Counted from the first letter of the stretch, positions 34,335 to 43,374 are shown. The stretch is DNA of 64,000 nt from Streptomyces achromogenes (GCF_030816715.1 NZ_JAUSYH010000001.1:2542001-2606000); one strand, 5' to 3'. The notes: generated by a model from the letters alone, not told the origin. A program made the numbers and translations.

Positions 34335-35224
34335 AGCGGCTTGCCGGCTGGGCCCGCGCCGAGTGGGGGCCCCTGTACGTGGCCGTGCGCGGCCCGCTGG
34401 CGCGGCGGCGGTGGCGGGCGGTCCCGCTGACGCTGGCGGCGGTGTGCCTGACGTCCCTGGCGCAGATCGTGCAGAACCAGTCCTGGGGCTACGAGCCCGT
34501 GCAGGACGTCGGCGCGGTACGGGCCGAGGACCCGCTGTGGCTCGCCCTGTCGCGCACCCCGCTGTCGCTGTTCGTGCCCGCTCTCGACCTGCCGGTCTGG
34601 GGCGCGCTCGTGCAGATCCTGCTGGTGTTCGGGCTCGCGGAGCTCTGCCTCGGCCGGCCGCGCACCCTCCTCGTCGCCTACACCGCCACGCTCGCCGGCA
34701 CCCTGTACGCCCGGGTGGGGCCGGCCCTCGGCCCCGACGGCCCGTTCGGCCTGCCCGCGTCCGACGCGCTGGTGGTGGACACCGGTCCGTCGGCGGCGGT
34801 GGTGGGCCTCGCGGTGTTCCTGGGCTGGCGCTTTCGCGCGTACGCGACGGCGGCCGCGGTGATCGTCGCGATGACGGTGGAGGTGCTGCTGAAGAACAAC
34901 CTGGCCGGCCGGGAGCACCTGGCGGCGATCGCGGCCACGGCGGTCCTGTACGCGTGGCTGCGTCGGCGGGACCGGGCGGACGGGGCGGCGGGGCGGCGCC
35001 CGGGCGGCGGGCCGCGCCGCCGGGGGCTCCGGGCGTCCGGAAAGGCCACGGACCCGGAACCGGCCCCCGCCCGGCAGTCGCCGCCGGGCCCGCAGCCGCC
35101 GGGCCCGGAGCAGCCGGACGGCGGGCGCGGCAGCGCGGACCGGCGCCGGCACCCGCGCTCGCCGGACCGGCACCCTCACCCGCGCTCGCCGGACCGGTCC
35201 GCTCACTTCCGTTCGCCGGACTGA
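34331..35224 (+). CDS. Rhomboid-like polytopic membrane protein
   Basis: This 297-residue protein starts at GTG 34331, overlapping the MprF-like stop. It has about six hydrophobic helices in residues 25-215. A Ser in DTGPSAAVVGL and a His in GREHLAAIAATAVLYAWL sit where rhomboid catalytic residues would, but the HxxxN motif is not evident. It may be a rhomboid-fold pseudoprotease or a divergent member. The last 80 residues are Arg/Pro/Gly-rich and end in repeated RSPDRHPHPRSPD units. Those units overlap the next, convergent gene by 22 bp. The tie to the MprF-like protein suggests a joint envelope function. Confidence 0.75.
   Translation: MKRLAGWARAEWGPLYVAVRGPLARRRWRAVPLTLAAVCLTSLAQIVQNQSWGYEPVQDVGAVRAEDPLWLALSRTPLSLFVPALDLPVWGALVQILLVFGLAELCLGRPRTLLVAYTATLAGTLYARVGPALGPDGPFGLPASDALVVDTGPSAAVVGLAVFLGWRFRAYATAAAVIVAMTVEVLLKNNLAGREHLAAIAATAVLYAWLRRRDRADGAAGRRPGGGPRRRGLRASGKATDPEPAPARQSPPGPQPPGPEQPDGGRGSADRRRHPRSPDRHPHPRSPDRSAHFRSPD
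35151..35222 (+). repeat. 27-bp tandem repeat encoding RSPD units
   Basis: ACCCGCGCTCGCCGGACCGG recurs at 35151-35170 and 35178-35197, with a third decayed copy at 35205-35222. It forms the C-terminus of the rhomboid-like protein and runs into the convergent gene. Confidence 0.65.
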
Positions 35225-35967
35225 GCCAGCTCCGCGTCCGTCTTGCCGCCCAGCCAGTCCCCCACCAGCCGGCGGGGCCCCGCCCAGCGCCGGTCGTGCC
35301 GGTAGGCGCGCAGCATCGCCTTCGCGCGGGCCCGCGGCCGCCGCCGGTAGAACCGCCGGGCCCAGGGGGAGGCCGGCCGGGCCACCCGGACCAGGCCGAT
35401 CAGCCCGACCAACGGGACGAACACGCTGAAGACGGCCGTCTTGACCTTGCCCTTGGTCAACACGGCCAGCGAGAAGAGGATGTTGGCGCCGACGGTCGCG
35501 AGGACGCTCCCCCGGTCCTGGAGCTCCTCCTCGCTCATCCCGTCGACGCCGAACGGCGAGAAGCCCACGAGCAGCAGTCCGCCCAGCGCCGCCGTGAGGA
35601 CCACGGCCTCCACGCTCTTGCGGCCCGCCTCCGTCCAGTACACGTCGTCCAGATGCAGGATCAGCGCGAACTCGTCGAGGACCAGGCCCGTGCCGATGCC
35701 GAAGACCACCGCGAAGGCGCCCGCCCCGAAGCCGTGCCGGCCGCTCGCCACGGAGCCGAACCCGCCCGCGACGGTCAGCACGACGCCCGGGACGACGTGG
35801 TGGATGTGCACCCCGCCGGAGCTGACGTTCCCGAACGGGCCCTTGCCGGCCCGGATGAGGCGGGTGATGACCCGGGTGATCAGGAAGGTGGCGACGAACG
35901 CGGTCAGGGCGAGAAGCAGCGGGAGCTTGCCCGGTTCGACGATGTTGCGCTGCACCCAGTCGCCCAT
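35203..35967 (-). CDS. Polytopic membrane protein of unknown function
   Basis: This 254-residue protein has six or so membrane helices. Conserved-looking polar residues lie within them: GGVHIHHVVPG (three His) and LVLDEFALILHLDDVYW (acidic cluster with His), which could bind a metal or form a channel. A basic cytosolic tail follows. No family function was recognised. Its stop overlaps the end of the rhomboid-like gene by 22 bp, tail to tail. It is divergent from cobS. Confidence 0.78.
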   Translation of the reverse strand: MGDWVQRNIVEPGKLPLLLALTAFVATFLITRVITRLIRAGKGPFGNVSSGGVHIHHVVPGVVLTVAGGFGSVASGRHGFGAGAFAVVFGIGTGLVLDEFALILHLDDVYWTEAGRKSVEAVVLTAALGGLLLVGFSPFGVDGMSEEELQDRGSVLATVGANILFSLAVLTKGKVKTAVFSVFVPLVGLIGLVRVARPASPWARRFYRRRPRARAKAMLRAYRHDRRWAGPRRLVGDWLGGKTDAELAQSGERK

Positions 35968-36115
35968 GCCCCCAGTCTCACGGGGAGCGGCGCGCCCTGC
36001 CTCGCGGGCGGGGCGTCCGGGCTAGGCCGTGTCCGGGCGGGGCCTGCCCGGCGGACGTCACCGGCAGACGTCCTTGGTGGACGTCCCCGGCATGATCCGC
36101 CGGACGGGCAGGCCA

Positions 36116-36121
36116 TAGTCT
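36116..36121 (+). promoter_or_regulatory. -10 box of a leaderless cobS transcript
   Basis: TAGTCT ends exactly 6 bp before the cobS ATG at 36128. No Shine-Dalgarno sequence is visible. Confidence 0.5.
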
Positions 36122-36127
36122 GCGGCG

Positions 36128-36925
36128 ATGCCCACCGTCCCGTCCCCCGCCTCGCCCCTCGACGGCCTGCGCTTCGCCTTCGGCACCCTCACCGTGTTGC
36201 CGGTGCGGGTGACCCGCTGGGACCGTCCGGCCGCTCGCGGCGGCATGCTGGGCGCGCCCCTGGTCGGGCTGGTCGTCGGCGGCTGCGCGGCGGGGCTCGG
36301 GCTGCTGCTGCTGAAGCTCGGCGCGAGCCCGCTGCTCGCCGCCGTCGCCTCGGCCGCCGTGCCCGCCGTCCTCACCCGGGGGCTGCACCTCGACGGGCTG
36401 GCCGACACCGCGGACGGTCTGGGCAGCGGCAAGCCCGCCGAGGACGCGCTGCGGATCATGAAGCAGTCGGACATCGGCCCGTTCGGGGTGCTCACCCTGG
36501 TCCTGGTGCTGCTCGCCCAGACTGCCGCGCTGGCCCAGGCGTACGGCGACTCCTGGGCGCGGGGTGCGGTCGCCGCCGTCACGTCGGCGGTCGCCGCCCG
36601 CCTGGCGCTCACCCTCGCCGCCCGCGCCGGGGTCCCGGCGGCCCGGCCGGAAGGGCTGGGCGCGGCGGTCGCCGGGGTGGTCCCGGTCGCGGGCGCGGTG
36701 GCCGTGGCGGCCGGCTGCGTCGTCGTCGCGGCCCTCGGCGGCGGACTGTCCGGCGTGGCCGACGGGGTACGCACGGCCGCCGCGGTCGCCGCGGCCCTCG
36801 CCGCCGCCGAACTCCTGCTGCGCCACTGCACGCGCCGCTTCGGCGGCGTCACCGGGGACGTGTTCGGCGGGCTGGCGGAGACGGCGGCGACGACCGCGCT
36901 GACGGTGCTGGCCCTGGGCGGGTAG
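36128..36925 (+). CDS. cobS: Adenosylcobinamide-GDP ribazoletransferase CobS
   Basis: CobS, an integral membrane enzyme, joins adenosylcobinamide-GDP with alpha-ribazole as the last step of B12 assembly. The 265-residue protein has the family motif HLDGLADTADGLGSG followed by ALRIMKQSDIGPFGV, and six hydrophobic Ala/Val/Gly-rich helices. A second metal-binding-like motif GDVFGGLAETAAT lies near the C-terminus. Together with cobU and cobT it completes the nucleotide-loop module within 8 kb, although the genes are separated by unrelated ones. Confidence 0.93.
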   Translation: MPTVPSPASPLDGLRFAFGTLTVLPVRVTRWDRPAARGGMLGAPLVGLVVGGCAAGLGLLLLKLGASPLLAAVASAAVPAVLTRGLHLDGLADTADGLGSGKPAEDALRIMKQSDIGPFGVLTLVLVLLAQTAALAQAYGDSWARGAVAAVTSAVAARLALTLAARAGVPAARPEGLGAAVAGVVPVAGAVAVAAGCVVVAALGGGLSGVADGVRTAAAVAAALAAAELLLRHCTRRFGGVTGDVFGGLAETAATTALTVLALGG

Positions 36926-37233
36926 GGCGCGTTCGTCGTACGGAGGCCGGCTGTGGCGGGTGGGGGAACCCGAGGGGTGTGCGCCGGTCACGGTAGTGCG
37001 AGGATCGTCCGGCGGAGACGACGCCACCGACAGGGGTGAAGACTCGCGTGCATGAGCGAACGCACAGGCACGCGTAGGCTCGTTCCGGGATTCGCCACGC
37101 CGGTTCGCCGCGCCGGTGGGACGCATCCCGGATACGACCGCACCCACGACCCGCGTCCAGGGTCGGCTGTCGGGCCCGGTCGACCCATGCTCCGGCCACA
37201 GCAACTCCACATCGGAAGCGAGATTTCACCACC
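36926..37233. other. Intergenic region upstream of pepA
   Basis: This 308-bp region has no convincing gene. It holds a spaced inverted repeat CGCGTGC (37045-37051) / GCACGCG (37068-37074) and presumably the pepA promoter. There is no riboswitch pattern. Confidence 0.5.
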
Positions 37234-38769
37234 GTGACTGCTCTCACTCTCAGCACCGCCGCGGCGCCCGGCCTGCGGGCCGACGCGATCGTGATCGGTG
37301 TCGCCAAGGGCGCAAAGGGCCCGATCGTTGCCCCAGGCGCCGAAGCCGTCGACACGGCGTTCGACGGCCGGCTCGCCGGCGTTCTGGAGACCCTCGGGGC
37401 TTCCGGCGCCGAGGGCGAGGTGACGAAGCTGCCCGCCCCGGCCGGCTTCAAGACGCCGCTCGTGCTCGCGGTGGGGCTCGGCTCCGAGCCCGAGAAGGAC
37501 GCCGCCTACGACCCCGAGGCGCTGCGCAGGGCGGCCGGCGCCGCCGCCCGCGTCCTCGGCGGCTCCAAGAAGGCCGCGTTCTCGCTGCCCGTGACCGACG
37601 CCGGCGACGTCGGCGCGATCGGCGAGGGCGTGGTGCTCGGCGCCTACTCCTTCGAGGCGTACCGGCAGACCGCGCGCTCGACCAACGACGCCAAGGCCAG
37701 GAACGCCAAGGCGCCGCTCGCCGAGGCCGCCCTGCTCGGCGGGAAGCCGCGCGACGCCGCCCACAAGGCCGCGCTGCTGCGCGCCGCCACCGTCGGCGAG
37801 GAGCTCAACCGGGCCCGCGACCTGATCAACATGCCGCCGAACGACCTCGACCCGGAGGCGTTCGCCGGCATCGCGCAGGCCGCGGCCAAGGAGCACGGCA
37901 TCAAGGTGCAGGTCCTCGACGAGAAGGCGCTCGTCAAGGGCGGCTACGGCGGCATCCTCGGCGTCGGCGCCGGCTCGGCGGCGGCCCCGCGCCTGGTCAA
38001 GCTGTCGTACACGTCCGCCAAGGCGACCAAGCACCTCGCGTTCGTCGGCAAGGGCATCACCTACGACTCGGGCGGCATCTCACTCAAGCCGGCCGGGCAC
38101 AACGAGACGATGAAGTGCGACATGAGCGGGGCGGCGGCGGTCTTCGCCGCGGTCGTCGCCGCCGCGCGGCTCGGCCTCGAGGTGAACGTCACCGGCTGGC
38201 TGGCGCTCGCCGAGAACATGCCGTCCGGCTCCGCCACCCGCCCGGGTGACGTGCTGCGCATGTACAGCGGCAAGACCGTCGAGGTCCTCAACACCGACGC
38301 GGAGGGCCGGCTGGTCCTCGCGGACGCGCTGTGGGCGGCCTCCGCGGAGAAGCCGGACGCGATCGTCGACGTGGCGACCCTGACCGGCGCGATGATGCTG
38401 GCGCTCGGCAGCCGCACCTTCGGGATCATGGCGAACGACGACGCGTTCCGCTCCGCGGTGCACGAGGCCGCCGAGGAGGTCGGGGAGCCGGCGTGGCCGA
38501 TGCCGCTGCCGGAACACCTGCGCAAGGGCATGGACTCCACCGTCGCGGACCTCGCGAACATGGGCGAGCGGATGGGCGGCGGCCTGGTGGCCGGTCTCTT
38601 CCTGCGCGAGTTCGTGGGCGAGGGGATCACCTGGGCGCACCTGGACATCGCCGGGCCGGCGTTCAACGAGGGCGGCCCGTTCGGCTACACGCCGAAGGGC
38701 GGCACCGGCACCGCCGTGCGGACGCTGGTGCGGCTGGCCGAACTGACCGCCGCCGGCGACCTCGGCTAG
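37234..38769 (+). CDS. pepA: Leucyl aminopeptidase PepA (M17)
   Basis: This 511-residue cytosolic M17 metallo-aminopeptidase has the signature NTDAEGRLVLADAL, metal-site Lys/Asp in FVGKGITYDSGGISLKP, and MKCDMSGAAAV. It removes N-terminal residues from peptides, and relatives also bind DNA. The N-terminal domain (residues 1-170) is the usual regulatory/hexamerisation part. The GTG start follows a weak GGAAG ribosome site. It lies just upstream of lpd, as pepB does near dlaT in mycobacteria (recalled). Confidence 0.95.
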   Translation: MTALTLSTAAAPGLRADAIVIGVAKGAKGPIVAPGAEAVDTAFDGRLAGVLETLGASGAEGEVTKLPAPAGFKTPLVLAVGLGSEPEKDAAYDPEALRRAAGAAARVLGGSKKAAFSLPVTDAGDVGAIGEGVVLGAYSFEAYRQTARSTNDAKARNAKAPLAEAALLGGKPRDAAHKAALLRAATVGEELNRARDLINMPPNDLDPEAFAGIAQAAAKEHGIKVQVLDEKALVKGGYGGILGVGAGSAAAPRLVKLSYTSAKATKHLAFVGKGITYDSGGISLKPAGHNETMKCDMSGAAAVFAAVVAAARLGLEVNVTGWLALAENMPSGSATRPGDVLRMYSGKTVEVLNTDAEGRLVLADALWAASAEKPDAIVDVATLTGAMMLALGSRTFGIMANDDAFRSAVHEAAEEVGEPAWPMPLPEHLRKGMDSTVADLANMGERMGGGLVAGLFLREFVGEGITWAHLDIAGPAFNEGGPFGYTPKGGTGTAVRTLVRLAELTAAGDLG

Positions 38770-39082
38770 TCCGGGGCCGGCCCCCGCGGGAGGGGACTGT
38801 GCGCCTGATCACTCGGTTCCGTCCGTCGTACCGGCGGGCGCGGGTCGCATGTGGCCGGTCGCGCAGTTCCCCGCGCCCCTGAGCACCGCTCCTCACGTCT
38901 GCCACAAGTGAGCGTGGGGTGTCTCACACCCCGGCCCCGTGTCTCGTCGGGGTCCGACAAGTGCGAGGATGGGGCTCGGCAGGACAGGGCCCCCACCACA
39001 GGGCCGAGACTTCAGCGGCCGGACACCAGCCGCCGACCGGTCACTGGAGACCGGCGTGGCGCACATGCATGGAGGACGTGAC
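38770..39082. other. Intergenic region pepA / lpd
   Basis: This 313-bp region contains the 23-bp repeat copy 2 (38861-38883) and a perfect tight inverted repeat GGGGTGT-CTC-ACACCCC (38916-38932), followed by the lpd leader with a strong GGAGG ribosome site. No gene was seen. Confidence 0.55.
38861..38883. repeat. Interspersed 23-bp repeat, copy 2
   Basis: Identical over 23 bp to 1043-1065 (core GCAGTTCCCCGCGCCCC). It again sits about 90 bp after a gene end. Confidence 0.75.
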
Positions 39083-40471
39083 GTGGCGAACGACGCCAGC
39101 ACCGTTTTCGACCTAGTGATCCTCGGCGGTGGTAGTGGCGGTTACGCCGCGGCCCTGCGCGGGGCGCAGCTGGGCCTGGACGTCGCCCTGATCGAGAAGG
39201 ACAAGGTCGGCGGTACCTGCCTGCACCGGGGGTGCATCCCCACCAAGGCCCTGCTGCACGCGGGCGAGATCGCCGACCAGGCCCGCGAGAGCGAGCAGTT
39301 CGGCGTCAAGGCCACCTTCGAGGGCATCGACGTCCCCGCCGTCCACAAGTACAAGGACGGCGTCATCTCCGGCCTCTACAAGGGCCTGCAGGGACTCATC
39401 GCCTCCCGCAAGGTGACGTACATCGAGGGTGAGGGCCGCCTGTCCTCCCCGACCTCCGTCGACGTGAACGGACAGCGCGTCCAGGGCCGCCACGTGCTGC
39501 TCGCGACCGGCTCCGTGCCGAAGTCGCTGCCGGGCCTGGAGATCGACGGCGACCGGATCATCTCCTCCGACCACGCCCTCGTCCTGGACCGCGTGCCGAA
39601 GTCCGCGATCATCCTGGGCGGCGGCGTCATCGGCGTCGAGTTCGCCTCGGCGTGGAAGTCCTTCGGCGCCGACGTGACGGTCATCGAGGGCCTCAAGCAC
39701 CTGGTGCCGGTCGAGGACGAGAACTCCTCCAAGCTGCTCGAGCGCGCGTTCCGCAAGCGCGGCATCAAGTTCAACCTGGGCACCTTCTTCTCGAAGGCCG
39801 AGTACACCGCCGACGGCGTCAAGGTCATCCTGGCCGACGGCAAGGAGTTCGAGGCCGAGGTCCTGCTGGTCGCGGTGGGCCGCGGGCCCGTCTCCGCCGG
39901 TCTCGGCTACGAGGAGCAGGGCGTCGCGACGGACCGCGGCTACGTCCTGGTCGACGAGTACATGCGCACCAACGTCCCGACCATCTCCGCCGTCGGCGAC
40001 CTGGTCCCGACGCTCCAGCTCGCGCACGTCGGCTTCGCCGAGGGCATGCTGGTCGCGGAGCGTCTGGCCGGCCAGAAGACCGTCCCGATCGACTACGACG
40101 GCGTCCCCCGGGTGACGTACTGCCACCCCGAGGTCGCCTCCGTGGGCATCACCGAGGCCAAGGCCAAGGAGATCTACGGCGCGGACAAGGTCGTCGCTCT
40201 GAAGTACAACCTCGCGGGCAACGGCAAGAGCAAGATCCTCAACACCTCGGGCGAGATCAAGCTCGTCCAGGTCAAGGACGGTGCCGTGGTCGGCGTCCAC
40301 ATGGTCGGCGACCGCATGGGCGAGCAGGTCGGCGAAGCCCAGCTGATCTACAACTGGGAGGCGCTGCCCGCCGAGGTCGCGCAGCTCGTCCACGCCCACC
40401 CGACGCAGAACGAGGCGCTCGGCGAGGCCCACCTGGCCCTGGCGGGCAAGCCGCTGCACTCGCACGACTGA
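39083..40471 (+). CDS. lpdA: Dihydrolipoyl dehydrogenase (E3)
   Basis: This 462-residue flavoprotein disulfide oxidoreductase has the FAD motif GGGSGGYAAAL, the redox pair Cys46/Cys51 in GGTCLHRGCIP, an NAD motif ILGGGVIGVEFASAW and the C-terminal catalytic His/Glu in HAHPTQNEALGEA. It reoxidises dihydrolipoamide of the 2-oxoacid dehydrogenases. The GTG start at 39083 has GGAGG 7 nt upstream; the upstream ATG at 39065 and longer frames are less likely. sucB follows 66 bp downstream in the same direction, so they are probably co-transcribed. Confidence 0.97.
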   Translation: MANDASTVFDLVILGGGSGGYAAALRGAQLGLDVALIEKDKVGGTCLHRGCIPTKALLHAGEIADQARESEQFGVKATFEGIDVPAVHKYKDGVISGLYKGLQGLIASRKVTYIEGEGRLSSPTSVDVNGQRVQGRHVLLATGSVPKSLPGLEIDGDRIISSDHALVLDRVPKSAIILGGGVIGVEFASAWKSFGADVTVIEGLKHLVPVEDENSSKLLERAFRKRGIKFNLGTFFSKAEYTADGVKVILADGKEFEAEVLLVAVGRGPVSAGLGYEEQGVATDRGYVLVDEYMRTNVPTISAVGDLVPTLQLAHVGFAEGMLVAERLAGQKTVPIDYDGVPRVTYCHPEVASVGITEAKAKEIYGADKVVALKYNLAGNGKSKILNTSGEIKLVQVKDGAVVGVHMVGDRMGEQVGEAQLIYNWEALPAEVAQLVHAHPTQNEALGEAHLALAGKPLHSHD

Positions 40472-40537
40472 CCCTCGGTCGTACCACGTCGAAGCGACGA
40501 CCCAGACTTCCGCAATCGTTAAGGAGCAACCGAAACC

Positions 40538-42319
40538 ATGGCGGTTTCCGTAACCCTGCCGGCGCTCGGCGAGAGCGTCACCGAGGGCACTGTCACCCGC
40601 TGGCTGAAGGCCGAGGGTGAGCGCGTCGAGGCCGACGAGCCCCTGCTCGAGGTGTCGACCGACAAGGTCGACACCGAGATCCCCTCCCCCGCAGCCGGCA
40701 TCCTGGCCTCCATCAAGGTCGCCGAGGACGAGACGGTCGAGGTCGGCGCCGAGCTGGCCGTCATCGACGACGGCACCGGCGCCCCCGCCGCTGCCCCGGC
40801 TCCGGCCGCCGAGGAGGTCGCGCCGCCGGCTCCCGAGCCGGCCCCGGCCGCCCAGCCGTCCACCGAGCAGGCGGCTCCCGCCCCGGCTCCCACCGCCGAG
40901 GCCGCTTCCGGCGCCGGCTCCGCCGAGGGCACGGACGTCGTCCTGCCCGCGCTCGGCGAGTCCGTCACCGAGGGCACCGTCACCCGCTGGCTGAAGTCGG
41001 TCGGCGACTCGGTCGAGGCCGACGAGCCGCTGCTCGAGGTCTCCACCGACAAGGTCGACACCGAGATCCCGGCGCCCACCTCCGGTGTGCTGCTCGAGAT
41101 CACGGTCGCCGAGGACGAGACCGCCGAGGTCGGCGCCAAGCTCGCCGTCATCGGCGCCCCGGGTGCGGCTCCGGCCGCCGCTCCGGCTCCGGCCGCCCCG
41201 GCTCCGGCGCCCGCCGCCGAGGCCCCGGCCGCTCCCGCGGCCCCGGCGCCGGCCCCCGCTGCTCCGGTCGCCGCTGCTCCGGCCCCCGCGCCCGCTCCGG
41301 TCGCCGCCGCTCCGGCGCCCGCGCCGGCCGCTCCGGCCCCGGTCACCCCGGCTCCGGCCGCGGCTCCCGCGCAGGCCGCCGACGAGGGCGCGTACGTGAC
41401 CCCGCTGGTGCGCAAGCTCGCCGCCGAGAACGGCGTCGACCTGGGCGCCGTCAAGGGCACCGGGGTGGGTGGCCGCATCCGCAAGCAGGACGTCATCGCC
41501 GCCGCCGAGGCCGCGAAGGCGGCCGCCGCTCCGGCTCCGGCCGCTGCCGCCCCGGCCGCGCCCGCCGCGAAGAAGGCCCCCGCCCTCGAGGCCTCCCCGC
41601 TGCGCGGCCAGACCGTGAAGATGCCCCGCATCCGCAAGGTCATCGGCGACAACATGGTCAAGGCGCTGCACGAGCAGGCGCAGCTGTCCTCGGTCGTCGA
41701 GGTCGACATCACCCGGCTGATGAAGCTCCGCGCGCAGGCGAAGGACTCCTTCGCGGCCCGCGAGGGCGTCAAGCTCTCCCCGATGCCGTTCTTCGTCAAG
41801 GCGGCGGCCCAGGCGCTGAAGGCCCACCCGGCCGTCAACGCCCGGATCAACGTGGACGAGGGCACGATCACCTACTTCGACACCGAGAGCATCGGTATCG
41901 CGGTGGACTCGGAGAAGGGCCTGATGACCCCGGTCATCAAGCACGCGGGCGACCTGAACATCGCCGGCATCGCCAAGGCCACGGCCGACCTGGCGGGCAA
42001 GGTCCGCGCGAACAAGATCACTCCGGACGAGCTGTCCGGCGCGACCTTCACCATCAGCAACACCGGCTCGCGCGGCGCGCTGTTCGACACGATCATCGTG
42101 CCGCCGAACCAGGTCGCGATCCTCGGCATCGGCGCGACGGTCAAGCGCCCGGCCGTCATCGAGACGGAGGAGGGCACGGTCATCGGCGTCCGCGACATGA
42201 CGTACCTGACCCTGTCCTACGACCACCGTCTGGTCGACGGCGCCGACGCGGCCCGTTACCTGACCGCGGTCAAGGCGATCCTCGAGGCCGGCGAGTTCGA
42301 GGTCGAGCTCGGTCTCTGA
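40538..42319 (+). CDS. sucB: 2-oxoacid dehydrogenase E2 (dihydrolipoamide acyltransferase) with two lipoyl domains
   Basis: This 593-residue E2 has lipoyl domains at about residues 2-76 and 128-202, each with [11 protein letters not shown] holding the lipoylated Lys. They are separated by Ala/Pro linkers. A peripheral E1/E3-binding domain lies at about 286-322 ([16 protein letters not shown]). The acyltransferase core ends with [16 protein letters not shown] (catalytic His and Asp). In actinobacteria this E2 is shared by pyruvate and 2-oxoglutarate dehydrogenase. The start has AAGGAG upstream. lpd, aceE, lipA and lipB in this window supply its partners. Confidence 0.95.
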   Translation: MAVSVTLPALGESVTEGTVTRWLKAEGERVEADEPLLEVSTDKVDTEIPSPAAGILASIKVAEDETVEVGAELAVIDDGTGAPAAAPAPAAEEVAPPAPEPAPAAQPSTEQAAPAPAPTAEAASGAGSAEGTDVVLPALGESVTEGTVTRWLKSVGDSVEADEPLLEVSTDKVDTEIPAPTSGVLLEITVAEDETAEVGAKLAVIGAPGAAPAAAPAPAAPAPAPAAEAPAAPAAPAPAPAAPVAAAPAPAPAPVAAAPAPAPAAPAPVTPAPAAAPAQAADEGAYVTPLVRKLAAENGVDLGAVKGTGVGGRIRKQDVIAAAEAAKAAAAPAPAAAAPAAPAAKKAPALEASPLRGQTVKMPRIRKVIGDNMVKALHEQAQLSSVVEVDITRLMKLRAQAKDSFAAREGVKLSPMPFFVKAAAQALKAHPAVNARINVDEGTITYFDTESIGIAVDSEKGLMTPVIKHAGDLNIAGIAKATADLAGKVRANKITPDELSGATFTISNTGSRGALFDTIIVPPNQVAILGIGATVKRPAVIETEEGTVIGVRDMTYLTLSYDHRLVDGADAARYLTAVKAILEAGEFEVELGL

Positions 42320-42343
42320 CCCCGTCGGTCCAGCAGCACAGTC

Positions 42344-42371
42344 GCCCCCGTCCGGTCTTCCGGGCGGGGGC
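42344..42371 (+). terminator. Terminator of lpd-sucB
   Basis: GCCCCCGTCCGG and CCGGGCGGGGGC pair with one G-T and a 4-nt loop, followed by GCCTTTGTC, 25 bp past the sucB stop. Confidence 0.8.
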
Positions 42372-42411
42372 GCCTTTGTCCCGGTTCCGGCGAACCCGCC
42401 CATGAAGCCAT

Positions 42412-42585
42412 GTGTACCACTACATGGGCGTCCGCCTGACCTCGCCATCGAGGCGTCCCTCGGTCGCCGTCGACCTGCTCCGACTCAGTGCGGCCCGCTT
42501 CGGCACGGGTGCTCCGCACGGCGACGTCGGGCCCGAGCAGCCGGCCCTCGCCGACGGCGCGCTGCGCGCGGTACTCGACCCCTGA
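42412..42585 (+). CDS. Possible small protein (57 residues)
   Basis: GTG 42412 or ATG 42424 opens a short frame with GC-biased third positions, ending DGALRAVLDP before a TGA. It fills the gap between the sucB terminator and the GntR gene. It has no ribosome site, domain or signal, so it may be chance in this composition. Confidence 0.3.
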   Translation: MYHYMGVRLTSPSRRPSVAVDLLRLSAARFGTGAPHGDVGPEQPALADGALRAVLDP

Positions 42586-42695
42586 GCAGGGAGGGGGCCG
42601 GCCTGCGGACCGGCCCCGGTCACGCTCGTGTAAGTCTCGTCTCACCTGCGTAAAAGCATCACCGCGTGCCCTTCTGGAAAGCGCTCACGGCCGTA

Positions 42696-42710
42696 TTGTC
42701 TAAACGTCAA
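42696..42710. promoter_or_regulatory. Candidate GntR operator
   Basis: TTGTCTAAACGTCAA has the form TTGnC-n5-GnCAA, an imperfect inverted repeat 43 bp before the GntR start. It would suit autoregulation. Confidence 0.4.
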
Positions 42711-42753
42711 ACGCCCCCGGGGGCCCGTGCGGCCTCTCCTCAAAGGAGCTCTC

Positions 42754-43374
42754 ATGACCGCGCCCGTCGTCCACTCGCTGCGCGAACAGATCCGCGAGCA
42801 CATCGTGGAGGGGATCGTCAGCGGGCGCTGGCAGCCGGGCGAGCGGATCGTGGAGCGGCGGATCGCCACCGAGCTGGAGGTCAGCCAGACGCCGGTGCGG
42901 GAGGCGCTGCGCGAGCTGGAGTCGCTGCGGCTGATCGAGTCCGCGCCGAACAAGGGCGTACGGGTGCGCAACCTGACGGCGGCCGACCTGGAGGAGAGCT
43001 ACCCGGTCCGGGCCGGCCTGGAGGCGATCGCCGCGGAGCTGGCGGCCCAGAAGCTGGCCGAGGACTGCTCGGCGCTCGAACCGCACGTCGCCGCCCTCTA
43101 CGAGGCCGACCGCGCGTCCGACGGCACCGGCCAGGTGCGGCACACCGTCGGCTTCCACCGGGAACTGGTGCGGGCCGCCGGGAACTCGGTGCTGCTGCAC
43201 ACCTGGGAGGGGCTCGGCATCGAGGTGTTCACGGCGCTGTCCATCCGCTGGCTGGGGACCGTGCAGCAGTCGTACGCGGAGGAGCACGAGGAGCTGGTGC
43301 AGGCGTTCCGGCGGCGGGACCCGCGGATCGCGGAGCTGGTGAAGGCGCACGTCCTCGGGTGCGCTCCGCGCGCG
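42754..43374 (+). CDS. GntR-family (FadR/FCD) transcriptional regulator
   Basis: This 206-residue regulator has a winged-helix domain (residues 1-70: LREQIREHIVEGIVSGRW, RIATELEVSQTPVREALRELE) and an all-helical FCD effector domain with metal-type His residues (VGFHRELVRAAGN). The start MTAPVVHS has AAAGGAG 7 nt upstream. FCD regulators usually respond to organic acids, and this one sits between sucB and aceE. Control of pyruvate/2-oxoacid dehydrogenase genes is a reasonable inference. An operator-like TTGnC-n5-GnCAA lies upstream of it. Confidence 0.9.

Noticed and set aside
39113..42448. 1111-residue open frame antisense to lpd and sucB
   Set aside because: It is the complement of two certain genes. 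Its Gly/Arg/Leu/Asp-rich composition is what high-GC codon bias produces in the antisense frame.
42402..42653. 83-residue ORF between sucB and the GntR gene
   Set aside because: It is Arg/Pro-rich, lacks a ribosome site and is in a different frame from the better-coded short ORF noted there.
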